Positions 37,439 through 47,400 of a DNA stretch of 64,000 nt are shown here, piece after piece. Position numbers and translations under genes: made by a program. The DNA comes from Drosophila miranda (lineage: Eukaryota > Arthropoda > Insecta > Diptera > Drosophilidae): NCBI RefSeq assembly GCF_003369915.1, contig NC_046676.1:11576001-11640000 (forward strand). Direction: 5' to 3'. Numbering within the stretch: the first letter of the stretch is position 1; each line of letters opens with the position of its first letter. The notes under the pieces were generated by a model. It did not search any database and was not told the DNA's origin. It saw nothing but the letters and a program-made list of their open reading frames with translations.

Positions 37439-38149
37439 ATGAAGCCTATAGTTCTATTGACTTTCACCTGCCTGATCTGGGTAAGCGGATAATCGTATAA
37501 CCTAATTTGTGAGTCCTTAAGTTTGCTTTTCAGTTCGCCAGTGGCATTAGCATTGACTGCGAAAATCCCGAGGCCATCAACGAGGAGCACATTCACTACT
37601 GTTGCAAGCATCCCGACGGACACAATGACATAATCGAGAAGTGCGCTAAGGAGACGGGATTCCAGCTGCCCAGCCAGACCGAAGAGGCAATGGTGGACAT
37701 CACAGCGGATCGGGCCATTCGAGGCACCTGCTTTGGCAAGTGTGTCTTTGGCAGTCTGAACTTCATGAAAGGTGAAGAGTTGGACATGGAGGCGGTGCGC
37801 AATTACTTCAGCTCCAAGTTTGCCGATGATTCGGAGTACGCCAAGGAAATGATCAGCGCCTTTGACCACTGTCATGGCAAGAGTAAGTGCCATATACCAT
37901 ATGTTTAATTGATCATCTTGACACATCCCTGTTATCCAAGGTGAGGAAAACACCTCCAAGTTCCTGTCGAAGCCCATCTTCCGCCAGATGTCCCATCAAT
38001 TCTGTGAGCCCAAGTCGAGTGTGGTATTGGCCTGCGTGATCAGACAGTTCTTCCACAACTGCCCAGCCGATCGTTGGTCCAAGACCAAGGAGTGTGAGGA
38101 TACTCTAGCGTTCAGCAAGAAATGTCATGATTCTTTGGCCACTCTTTAA
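37439..38149 (+). CDS. Plus-C odorant-binding protein, Obp58-type (3 exons, 199 aa)
   Basis: Exons 37439-37480, 37534-37882 and 37941-38149. The first exon carries only the signal peptide start (MKPIVLLTFTCLIW). The mature protein has twelve cysteines beginning SIDCENPEAI, with a HIHYCCKHPDGH block, the GTCFGKCVF motif and a C-terminal FHNCPADRW/KECED/KKCHD pattern. It is clearly paralogous to the convergent gene 0.4 kb downstream: same exon phases, shared HIHYCCKHPDG and FHNCP blocks. This is a secreted binding protein of the Plus-C subgroup. Ligand unknown. Confidence 0.88.
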
Positions 38150-38561
38150 AAGAATATGTAGTAAAGAATATAAAAAAAGTATCTTATTCAATTTTAAATA
38201 CATTTATGGGTGTTTTTCTTAAGAATCAGTAGAAGATGATCTCTATCCCAAATATTCCTCTAAAGGTAAACTTCAAGGACCATTCTCTAAACATCGATTA
38301 TTTGATAGCTCCGCTTTTATTGAACAGATATTGATATGATTAGCTTTATAACAGTATTCTGTATTGCACTAAATTTGAAAATAAATTTTGTTAAAATCAA
38401 GGAAATAAGGTTATAGGAAAAACCTTCCGGATATCGAATGTATCCTCTTTTAATGTTTAACTTTCAATCTATATATTTCAATGATCCTTTAATGACAATT
38501 TGTGTACCCATAAAAGCATGTTTTCTCAAGTGTTTTCGAAGACTCCTTAAAAGTCCCCTCC
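38150..38561. other. Spacer between convergent Obp genes
   Basis: AT-rich, with no ORF of note. It presumably holds both 3'UTRs; AATAAA occurs near 38380. Confidence 0.6.
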
Positions 38562-39289
38562 TCACATGGTGGTTAGGACATCTTTGCACTTCTTGGCAAA
38601 GGCCCGCGTCTCCTCGCATTCGGTGGAATTCGACCAACGGCTCTGGGGGCAGTTGTGGAAGAAATTGTATATCACGCAAGAGAGGATCACACTGGAGGCG
38701 GGCTTGCAAAATTTCCCCGTGCCGAAGGCCCTCACAATGGGCAGAGACAGAAACTGCGATGCGGCATCCTCAGCTGTAAAGGATGTGGGATCCATGTGGG
38801 ATTAAGAGCTTCTTCTTCGCGAAATTGAACTCACTATTGGAGTGGCATTTCTGGAATGCGTTCAGCATTTCTGTCTCGTACTCGGGATCCGTTTTGTGGT
38901 ACTTCTTGTAGTGGGTGTGGACGGCAATCATGTCCAGGGTGTCGTTGCTGTCCAGCAGCTTGTAGTGATCGAAGACGCACTTGCCCCAGCAGGTGCCCAC
39001 CATGGCCTGGTCCACGGTGACATCCTCCATGGCCTCTTCCTCGGTGGAAGGTAGTCGGAAACTTGTCTGCTTGGCGCACATCTCGGTGACCTCGTCATGC
39101 CCGTCGGGATGCTTGCAGCAGTAGTGGATGTGGTCCTCATGAATGCGCTCCACATGCCGGCAATGGACGCGAATTGCCGACAGTCTCCCCTACATTAGTG
39201 AAAAATCAATCAGTAGCTCTATTCTGATTTTAGCTACCCACCAGGAGCTGGGCCACAGCCAAGCAGATCACAAAAGTTGCCCTCACCAT
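38562..39289 (-). CDS. Plus-C odorant-binding protein, Obp58-type (3 exons, 204 aa)
   Basis: Exons 39289-39242, 39189-38835 and 38773-38562 (phases 0 and 1). A signal peptide (MVRATFVICLAVAQLL) precedes twelve cysteines starting RVHCRHVERI, then HIHYCCKHPDGH, GTCWGKCVF, KCHSN, KFCKP, SCVIY, HNCPQ, ECEE and KKCKD. Exon structure and phases match the plus-strand neighbour, so the pair arose by inverted duplication or by duplication then inversion. It lies divergently 306 bp from DRC2. The first donor has an alternative four bases away (CTGGTGGGTAG); the phase-0 choice was used because it continues the frame. Confidence 0.86.
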
Positions 39290-39300
39290 TTTTGAAAACT

Positions 39301-39334
39301 GTGAAACCCCTCGCTGGCCCGGGCGCACTTTATA
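39301..39334 (-). promoter_or_regulatory. TATA + Inr-like promoter of the third Obp58-type gene
   Basis: TATAAAG reads on the minus strand at 39334-39328. TTTCACAG with a candidate A+1 at 39302 lies 32 nt downstream. The leader would be about 13 nt. Confidence 0.55.
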
Positions 39335-39595
39335 CCGGCCCACCGTTCCCCATTGATGGACAGACCTAATGGCCCCCACAATGCTCCGACATTAATTTGA
39401 TTTCGGGCCCATTATTATGGCAACAGACCTGACGACAGTCGACGAGGGGTCGTGGCACTGTCATAGCGACGCCGTCACGCAATTTATTATTAATTTTCCG
39501 GGGCGAGGCTGTCGCTCGCCTTATTAGTCAGAAATTGGCCTTTGAAATTTGATAAGTCGATTTGGGCAATCATTTAAAAAGAAAAACGATTTGCG

Positions 39596-42219
39596 ATGGG
39601 CAAAAAGGGTAAAGGAAAAGGCAACAAGCTGGCCAAGATGTCCGAGGAGGAGCGGGCCCGCTATCTCCAAATGCGAGCCGACGCGGAAGAGGAGACGAGG
39701 CGCCGGAAAATGCAGCTCATTGCGATGTACATGAAGGTACTGTACTGGACTCAGGTGATGGCTAGAACCAGAAGGACTCTAATAACTCTAGTCATGTTCC
39801 CTTTCCGTAGAACAAACTCAAGCGGGAGGATGCCTTCGGGCGGCTGAACATGGCCAAAATCAATCAGGAGTGGCGCAGCATTCTAAGGCAGGTTAAGATT
39901 CAGGAGCTGCGAAGGGAAATCGTCGACGTGGAGGCCTTCTTCAAGGAGGCTCTGAAGCGCAAGGACAATGTAATACAGCGCCTCATAGCACACATCGGCT
40001 CCACGGAGGATATGTACGCGAATCTTCAGCAATCCCACATGGAGAATATAAGCGGTATCATTGGTGAGATTCGTGTGTATTTCCCAAAACCCTTACCCCT
40101 GATTATTAAACCATCTTATCTAGGTATCCACCGGAGTAGGCTGGAGTTCTTTCGGAATATCTACGAGGAGGATAAGCAGGCGGTTCTGGGTGAATGGGAA
40201 CAGGACTCGGCTGGCTTCCGGGAAATGCACGCCCAGAAGCAGCTGGAATTGGAGTGCGTATTCTATCAGGTGGAGGAGACCACCGATCGGGAGATCAAGG
40301 ACAGCCACGAACGATTCCTGGATCGGTGTGAGGACCTTAAGAGCGGTGTAAGTGTCATTCTAATTAAACAGCAGGCTGCCGTACTCTTCCCAGTCGTCGC
40401 ACTGGGCCTTTGCGTACTCCGACATGCACTTGATCAGATCCCTGGACTGCGAGCACTTATTGTTCCTGTTGCGACTGTTCTCCAGGTAGCGGAAGCACTG
40501 CTGCACCGTATCCATGAAGAAGTTGCGCAGCTCCCGATCGCGGAGATCCTTGGTCAGTATATAGCTGACTTTGCGCCGATCGGGCAGGCCATTCCCGTCC
40601 GCCTGCGGAGGAGTCAGACAGGATGAATGGGCTGAAATGCAGTATTTTGTCACCTACCATATTCATCTCCTCGAAGAAACACTGGGCCACACACTGACCT
40701 CCCTCGCTCTCCGAGCTGTTTCTGTTCTCCGTCTGCTTCAGGCTGCGTTGCCACCTATAGCCATTGTTAGTTCTACCGTCCTGTTCCTGGCCATAGTCGT
40801 ATCGATTTACCTTCCTCCCATAACCTCGGTTGTCCTCGTTGTCGTCCGGTGCATTTCCGTTGTTGTTGCCGTTGTTGTTGCCGTTGTTGTTGCCGTTGCC
40901 GTTGTCGTTGCCACTGCGGTGCATGCAGCTGCGGACAACCCTTTTTAACTCCGCCTCGCCGTAGCCCTCCTGGGCGCGGCACTTGAGGCCCTCCACAGAG
41001 CAGCAGCAGAGGCAGAATAAGATCAGCCAGATCATTGTGGAAACTGAATGCACGAACAGCAGCCCAGCCTTATATATAGCACTGTGGAATGACACCCTAA
41101 TTGTTGCCCTGACTGACACACAATGGAGGCAGCCATCCATCAATTATGACTCGGTTTACGTGCCCGATTTCAGATGCAACTGCAGCTGGAGCAGATCACC
41201 AGCCGTGGCGAGGCCAAGCTGGAGAAGCTCTGGCAGGACTACCAGTCGGTTCTCGCCGGCTACTGCCAGCACATCGAGGGCTTTTACTCCGAATATGTGG
41301 ATCTGAAGCAGCGCGACGAGGAGGCCGCCCTGCAGATCAGCCAACAAACCTACGACATTGAGCACCTGATCGATCAGTTGGCCAACCTTCGGCTCGTCTC
41401 GGAGGAGTTCTACACTAAGCAACAGGCCCAGCTGGAGCAGAGGCAGGCCATCAAGCAGCAGCTAACCGACCGCCTCAGAGAGCTGCGGACCTGTGTGGAG
41501 CAGGAGGTGGCCAGGGATCACCAGACCTTCAAGCTGATGTCCGTGGAGAGCTACAATGCGCTGGAGACCCTGCAGGGAATCGTCGGGAAGGGCGAGACCT
41601 TGGTTCAGCTGTCGGCGGTCTGTGCGAAAATGGAAACGCAGCGCGAAAAGATGTTCCTCCTTCCCGAGCTGTCGCGGGAGATCATTGAGATTCGTGAAGT
41701 TGAGGACCGATCCGACGCATCTACTGACTTGCTCAAGGTACGAATTAAAATCATTGGAATGCCCCCTAATACGTATATGCCTTCCCCTAGGCTGAGATAG
41801 GAGTGGTGCCGCAAATGGACACCTTCTGGCGTCGCGTCAACAATGTGTCCGTGGACGTGGCCTGCCTCAAGCAGCAGAAAAAGAGGTTGGAGGCGTCCAA
41901 TAGCCAGCTCAAGGCGGAACTCCAGGAGTACCTGGTCAACCTGAACATCGGCAATGGCTCCAACAGCCACATACACGACTACCTGTCCAGACGGCCCAAG
42001 AGCATGTCTGTGGATCGCGTCACGCGTCTCCAGCTGCAGCCCAAGCAGGTGAAGAGCGCCCTGCCCACTGGCCGCCGCCCGCCCCCTCCCACTCCCCCAA
42101 TATCTCGTCGCAGCCGTGGCCGAGTGGCCGCCTTTGAGGCGAACTTCTCCAACGCGGTTCGATCCCGGAATCTAGCCAGGGGACGACCTGAGTTGGCCAG
42201 GATTGAGAGGGCATCGTAG
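39596..42219 (+). CDS. DRC2/CCDC65, nexin-dynein regulatory complex subunit (5 exons, 536 aa)
   Basis: Exons 39596-39736, 39811-40063, 40124-40347, 41174-41737 and 41791-42219. The product starts with a basic MGKKGKGKGNKLAKM segment and EEERARYLQMRADAEEETRRRKMQ, the characteristic start of DRC2. Almost continuous coiled coil follows to about residue 450, then a Pro/Arg-rich tail (RRPPPPTPPISRRSRGR). DRC2 pairs with DRC1 to form the base plate of the nexin-dynein regulatory complex between outer doublets, which controls ciliary and sperm bending. Probable orthologue of D. melanogaster CG30259 (from memory). The 826-bp third intron contains Obp59a on the other strand. The length is near the family norm (484 aa in human), with a longer tail. 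Confidence 0.87.
40360..41035 (-). CDS. Obp59a: Odorant-binding protein Obp59a (2 exons, 206 aa), nested in a DRC2 intron
   Basis: Exons 41035-40658 and 40602-40360. A signal peptide with a Cys cluster (MIWLILFCLCCCSVEG) is followed by KCRAQEG and RSCMHRS, then a low-complexity Asn/Gly insert. GGQCVAQCFFEEM, QQCFRYL, NKCSQ, IKCMSE and AQCDDW complete eight cysteines. The long insert between the second and third Cys and the VAQCFF block match Obp59a, which in D. melanogaster is expressed in hygrosensory sensilla and needed for humidity responses. The whole gene lies antisense inside DRC2 intron 3; its stop is 12 nt from the host 5' splice site. Confidence 0.9.
40858..40914 (-). repeat. Obp59a: GGCAACAACAAC minisatellite coding the NGNN tract of Obp59a
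   Basis: Tandem copies of a GGC-AAC-AAC-AAC unit with shorter GGCAAC units encode an NGNGNNNGNNNG-type run between the second and third cysteines. Confidence 0.85.
41043..41078 (-). promoter_or_regulatory. Obp59a: TATA + Inr promoter of Obp59a
   Basis: On the minus strand TATATAAG starts at 41076, and a perfect initiator TCAGTT has A+1 at 41045, 31 nt apart. Only about 10 nt separate the predicted start from the ATG at 41035. Confidence 0.7.
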
Positions 42220-42251
42220 AAATTTGTGTCAATATTACTTTCTCTCTTTAG

Positions 42252-42593
42252 GCTAACATGCATACCATTTGGAATATTACAAAACGCTTTGGCGCTAAAA
42301 CGCCGCTACGAGGGCACATGGACATGGTCTGGCTGAAGCTCGTGTGTGCCCTTTATCGGGATGGAACGTTGAACCTGGCCGTGCCCCTGGGAAAGTACCG
42401 CCAAACAACGGTGAAGAACTATCGTGATTTCTATCCAATTAGAGGCCGGAATACCTATTTGGGCTATAATAAGAATGATATGGCTTTTTGCAACGCCTAT
42501 CTGCAAAAATTGCTCCAGGATTACAGCCACAAACTGGAGGAGCAGAGGAAAGCCCAGGTTCGGGACACATTCAAGCACAAGTCGTCCTATTAA
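42252..42593 (+). CDS. Short basic protein of 111 aa, or alternative last exon of DRC2
   Basis: An open frame starts at ATG 42258 (MHTIWNITKRFGAKTPL) and ends HKSSY at TAA 42591-42593. A polypyrimidine tract and TTTAG precede it, placing an acceptor at 42250-42251. The exon would begin GCT AAC ATG in the same phase as DRC2 exon 5, so splicing from DRC2 exon 4 (donor after 41737) gives an in-frame alternative C-terminus of 113 residues. Otherwise it is a separate gene with a 5'UTR exon upstream. No domain is recognised; the product is basic and Tyr/Arg-rich with a C-terminal helix (KLLQDYSHKLEEQRKAQ). AATAAA follows at 42683-42688. Coding status is supported by codon structure and an open frame; function is unknown. 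Confidence 0.55.
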   Translation, partial: ANMHTIWNITKRFGAKTPLRGHMDMVWLKLVCALYRDGTLNLAVPLGKYRQTTVKNYRDFYPIRGRNTYLGYNKNDMAFCNAYLQKLLQDYSHKLEEQRKAQVRDTFKHKSSY

Positions 42594-42599
42594 GAGGAT

Positions 42600-44436
42600 T
42601 TTCCCAAGGCGCTTTGTAAACTTCTAAGCTCTGCAATACAAAATTCAAACTCAACGAAGAGGCTGTTACAAATTCAAAACTAAATAAATCGAGCTGCCAG
42701 ATCAGTGAAAAGGTGCAGTTTCATTTTCTATACACTCTGGCAAGTGCTGCCAACTTTTTAGAAGAAAAGATATCTGTTTTTGTGGCTGAATTTCCAAAAG
42801 AAAATAGAAAACATATGTAGCTTAATACTATATATTTTAAATAGACAGATTCCGTATTTCCGAAATCGAATTAAAAAGAGCCAGAACTAGCTATAAAATA
42901 GCTGATTTGGCAACAGTGTGTATAGCATTGTTCGTTGTGCTGCCAGATCAGTAAATAATGTCGTATCTTAATTTATGCGCCTGCATATAACATTTCACTC
43001 CTGGCAAGTTAGTTTTTCAATCGGTAAATATACCGTTTAATTTAAATATAAGACTGTATATTTCGCTACTAATGCAACGCAAAAATAAGCTGTTGTTTTG
43101 AATGGGCTCTAAAAAAGGGTATGGACAATAGGCAAAAAAAGCCAAGGTAAATTACAAGGTTCGTACCAACCTCACCTCGCGTGTGGGACAGTATATTGAG
43201 AGAGTGGGTAGGATTTTACCTTGCATGCAATTTCTGGGCCGTGTTGTGTATTGTCCATACCCTCTTTTTTCCTGCCTTTATGTAGCCAATGTGTAGTTGC
43301 CATTTAAACGCATGTAGCAACAAACGCGACTTGATATATTGATATTGTCATTAAGGCAGAAAAAGTTAATTCCTGGCTAATAAGTTAAAGTAAGTGTAGT
43401 GCACTAGTGGCGAGACCCATCAAGGAGGACAAAATATCTGCAGCAAGGCTCCCTGTTGGGGTGTAAATTCCAGATGCAGTTTTTTACAGCCCGAGGAGAC
43501 GGGAGTGTGAGCTATAGATACAACACTGTTATAGATACAACAACAACGCTGTAACGGGATGGAACGGGAACGAGGGAACAGCCAGCAGTGATAGGAGGAG
43601 GGGAGAGTTGTTGTAATAGGAGAGAGGGGGGCAGCATGTTCTTGTTCTTGTAAAATTACCCAAAAGAAATTTCGTTCGGGAAATGTGGAAAATGTGCGCG
43701 AGCTGAGAAACAACCCCGAAAAAGAAGCGACAATGAAAACGGAAAGAGAGGCCAATCGACAAATAAATATCATTCAGGAAAGCTGAAAAATAAAACTAAA
43801 GCGTAAAATAAATAGAAAAAAAGCAACGATAAAACGTTATAAAGAAAGTGTGAGAATCGGAATCAAATGAAATCGAATTCCAAATCAGAATTTGGATTGT
43901 AAATTTTCGTCGCTGCCTGTCTGACGCCGCCTAAGAGATAAACACAAAGAGAGAGATAAATACAGAAATAAAATTAATGGAAAAGCATAGACATATGTAG
44001 GTAGGAGTATATACATGTACATATGCATACATATGTATGTTTTATTGGTTGTGCGTGTGTATTTTGTGTAAGTGAGTGAGTGCTTATCTCGGCAGGGAAA
44101 TGTGAATGGAATTGGAGCAGCAGACGAAGAATAATTTCGGAAGATAAAAACCGAAACGAATCGAAAGGTAAACCCTTGTAATGCTTTAGGGGGTTTTGCG
44201 ACGCCACGCCACGCCTGCCTTCCGTGCACACCCACCAAACATTCCCATGTCCATGTGTATCCCCAATGTGCTCTTTTAAGCCTGGCCAAACTAACAGCTG
44301 CCCACATTTCATACTCCTCTACATTGCGTTTCGCATCGCAGGCTACACACACAACTAAAATGGTTGTCGCCAGTTCTCGCATCATCTACTACGCAATATA
44401 AGTACTCTCCACGCACTGTCGCTGTCACCGTATCCT
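42600..44436. other. Interval upstream of robo with a hairpin-forming repeat
   Basis: No coding ORF. It holds the AATAAA at 42683, a 14-bp direct repeat GCTGCCAGATCAGT at 42693-42706 and 42939-42952, and the inverted repeat at 43111-43270. Presumably the robo promoter and 5'UTR also lie here. The robo start site could not be placed with confidence. Confidence 0.5.
43111..43270. repeat. Inverted-repeat (snap-back) element
   Basis: AAAAAAGGGTATGGACAATA at 43111-43130 is the reverse complement of 43249-43270, apart from a 2-nt insertion. A second, inner pair (CAAGGTAAAT near 43143 and ATTTTACCTTG near 43213) lies inside it in the same nested order. This could be a small MITE-like remnant or a transcribed hairpin. 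Confidence 0.65.
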
Positions 44437-47400
44437 ATGCATCGACCACATCGTCTCAGCATCGCCATCACCTGGAGCACGAGCACTAACTCTCCTCATC
44501 CAACATCATCCAGAATAATCCTGTGGGGCAGCAGGGGGAGTAGGATGATACTTCTTCTGCTGCTGCTCGGCCTGGTGACGCCGCCGTCAGCCAGAGGTAA
44601 ACTCGAGGGCGAAAGCCCAGTCCAGTTCCCTCATTTCCAGCTCACAAATCTCTTGGATTCCCCTCCAATTGCAGCCCAATATCAGTCGCCACGCATTATC
44701 GAACATCCCACCGATTTGGTGGTGAAGAAGAATGAGCCAGCGACACTCAATTGTAAGGTGGAAGGCAAGCCCGAGCCCACCATCGAGTGGTTCAAGGTAG
44801 GACGGATGGCAGCGGACACGCTATTCAGTGGCTTTAAGTTCTCTCTTAACTTTCTCCTTTTTTGCTTTCCCTCCTTAGGACGGCGAACCCGTCAGCACGA
44901 ATGAGAAGAAGTCGCATCGCGTCCAGTTCAAGGATGGCGCCCTGTTCTTCTACCGCACGATGCAGGGCAAGAAGGAGCAGGACGGCGGCGAGTACTGGTG
45001 TGTGGCCAAGAACCGTGTGGGCCAGGCCGTTAGTCGACATGCCTCGCTCCAAATAGCTGGTAGGTCCAATCAACTCTCGACAACTTGTCTGCCCACACAC
45101 TAATCTCTTGTGCTTGTGCTCTTTTTTCTGCCAGTGCTGCGCGACGATTTTCGCGTGGAACCCAAAGACACGCGCGTGGCCAAAGGCGAGACAGCTCTGC
45201 TCGAGTGTGGGCCGCCCAAAGGCATTCCAGAGCCAACTCTCATTTGGATGAAGGTAAGACCCAGACGACAATCACTTAAATCAGCCAGCAATTCATATAT
45301 TAATCCGCTCCCCTTTCTCTGCTCACATAGGATGGCGTCCCCTTGGATGACCTGAAAGCCATGTCGTTTGGCGCCAGCTCTCGCGTGAGGATTGTTGATG
45401 GTGGTAATCTGCTAATCAGTAATGTGGAGCCCATCGATGAGGGCAACTACAAGTGCATTGCCCAAAATCTGGTTGGCACCCGGGAGTCCAGCTACGCGAA
45501 GCTGATTGTACAGGTCAAGCCATACTTCATGAAAGAGCCCAAGGATCAGGTGATGCTGTACGGCCAGACAGCCACCTTCCACTGCTCCGTGGGCGGCGAT
45601 CCGCCGCCAAAGGTCCTCTGGAAGAAGGAGGAGGGAAACATACCCGTGTCTCGGGCCCGAATCCTGCACGACGAGAAGAGCCTGGAGCTCAGCAACATTA
45701 CGCCTAGTGATGAGGGTACCTATGTCTGCGAGGCGCACAACAATGTGGGTCAGATCAGCGCCAGAGCATCGCTCACCGTGCACGGTAGGATTTAAATCTG
45801 TTCATTGGGTCAAAAAACCTCTTTTATCTATGGTTTCCTTCGATCCATTAGCTCCTCCAAACTTTACCAGAAAGCCCAGCAACAAGAAAGTGGGCCTCAA
45901 TGGAGCTGTCCAGTTTCCTTGCATGGCCTCTGGCAACCCTCCGCCTTCTGTGTTCTGGACCAAAGAAGGCGTGTCCACGCTGATGTTCCCGAACAGCTCT
46001 CACGGCCGGCAGCAGGTCTCGTCGGAAGGAACGCTCCAGATCAGCGATGTTCAGCAGGATGACGAAGGCTTTTACGTTTGCTCAGCATTCAGTGTAGTAG
46101 ACTCCTCCACAGTGCGCATCTTCCTTCAGGTCAGCTCGGTAGACGAGCGTCCGCCGCCCATCATCCAAATAGGGCCCACCAATCAGACGTTGCCCAAAGG
46201 AGCTGTGGCGACACTGCCCTGCCGTGCCACTGGCACTCCCAATCCCCGCATTAAATGGTTCCACAACGGGTATGCCGTGCAGCCAGGCAATCGGCACAGC
46301 ATCATCCAGGGCAGCTCTCTTAGAGTCGATGGTGAGTGATAGTCGCTATCCCCATTCTAAGAGATATAAATAAAGTATCTTCGATCCTTGCAGATCTGCA
46401 ACTGAGCGACACTGGTCTCTATACATGCACTGCCTCCTCGGAACGTGGCGAGACCTCCTGGTCAGCAACGCTTACAGTGAGTTTAAGCTTGAAAGTTGCC
46501 CTTGCACCTGACACACAATTGATTTCATTTGCTAGGTTGAAAAGTCGGGCGCAACTTCAATGCATCGCGCTGCTGATCCCAGCACGTATCCGGCTCCACC
46601 TGGCACACCCAAAGTACTGAATGCCAGTCGCAGTAGTATCTCCCTGCGTTGGGCCAAGAGCCAAGAGAAGCCAGGCGCCGTGGGGCCGATTATTGGGTAA
46701 GATTTTAGCAGATTATTCCAGTGTGGATTCTTTATAAAAGTGTCTCTCTGTCTCTCTCTTTCTCTCGCTCTCTCTCTCTCTCTCTCTCACACACAGCTAC
46801 ACTGTAGAGTACTTTAGTCCGGATCTGCAAACTGGTTGGATTGTGGCTGCTCATCGTGTGGCCGATACTCAAGTCACTGTATGTTTTCCCTTAAATCAAA
46901 ACTCCTTTCGATGACTAAAACCTGAATTTTTCCTCTGCAGATATCCGATTTGACGCCCGCCACTTCGTATGTCTTCCTGGTGAGGGCGGAAAACTCCCAA
47001 GGGGTGTCTGTACCCTCAGGCCTATCGAATGCCATCAAAACTATTGGCGAAGACTTCGATGCAGCTTCGGCCAATGACTTGTCGGCAGCTCGAAATCTGC
47101 TCACTAGAAAGGTAAGTTTTAGAGGTTCCGTTAAGGATTTAAAACTCCGACTAACTCTTTATTTCATATGCAGTCTGTGGAGCTGATAGATGCCTCGGCC
47201 ATCAATGCCAGTGCCGTGCGTCTCGATTGGATGCTGCATGTGAGCGCGGATGAGAAATATGTGGAGGTATGTGCTATATACTATTGTGTGGTGTATAACT
47301 CAGCTAATTCTTCTTTCCGATCTATTTTCAGGGCCTGCGCATTCACTACAGGGATACAAATTCGCACTCGGCGCAGTACCACTCCTTAACTGTCATGGAT

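Noticed and set aside
37177..37977. 266-codon minus-strand ORF
   Set aside because: It spans the antisense of the plus-strand Obp exons, their introns and the neighbouring promoter, so it is fortuitous.
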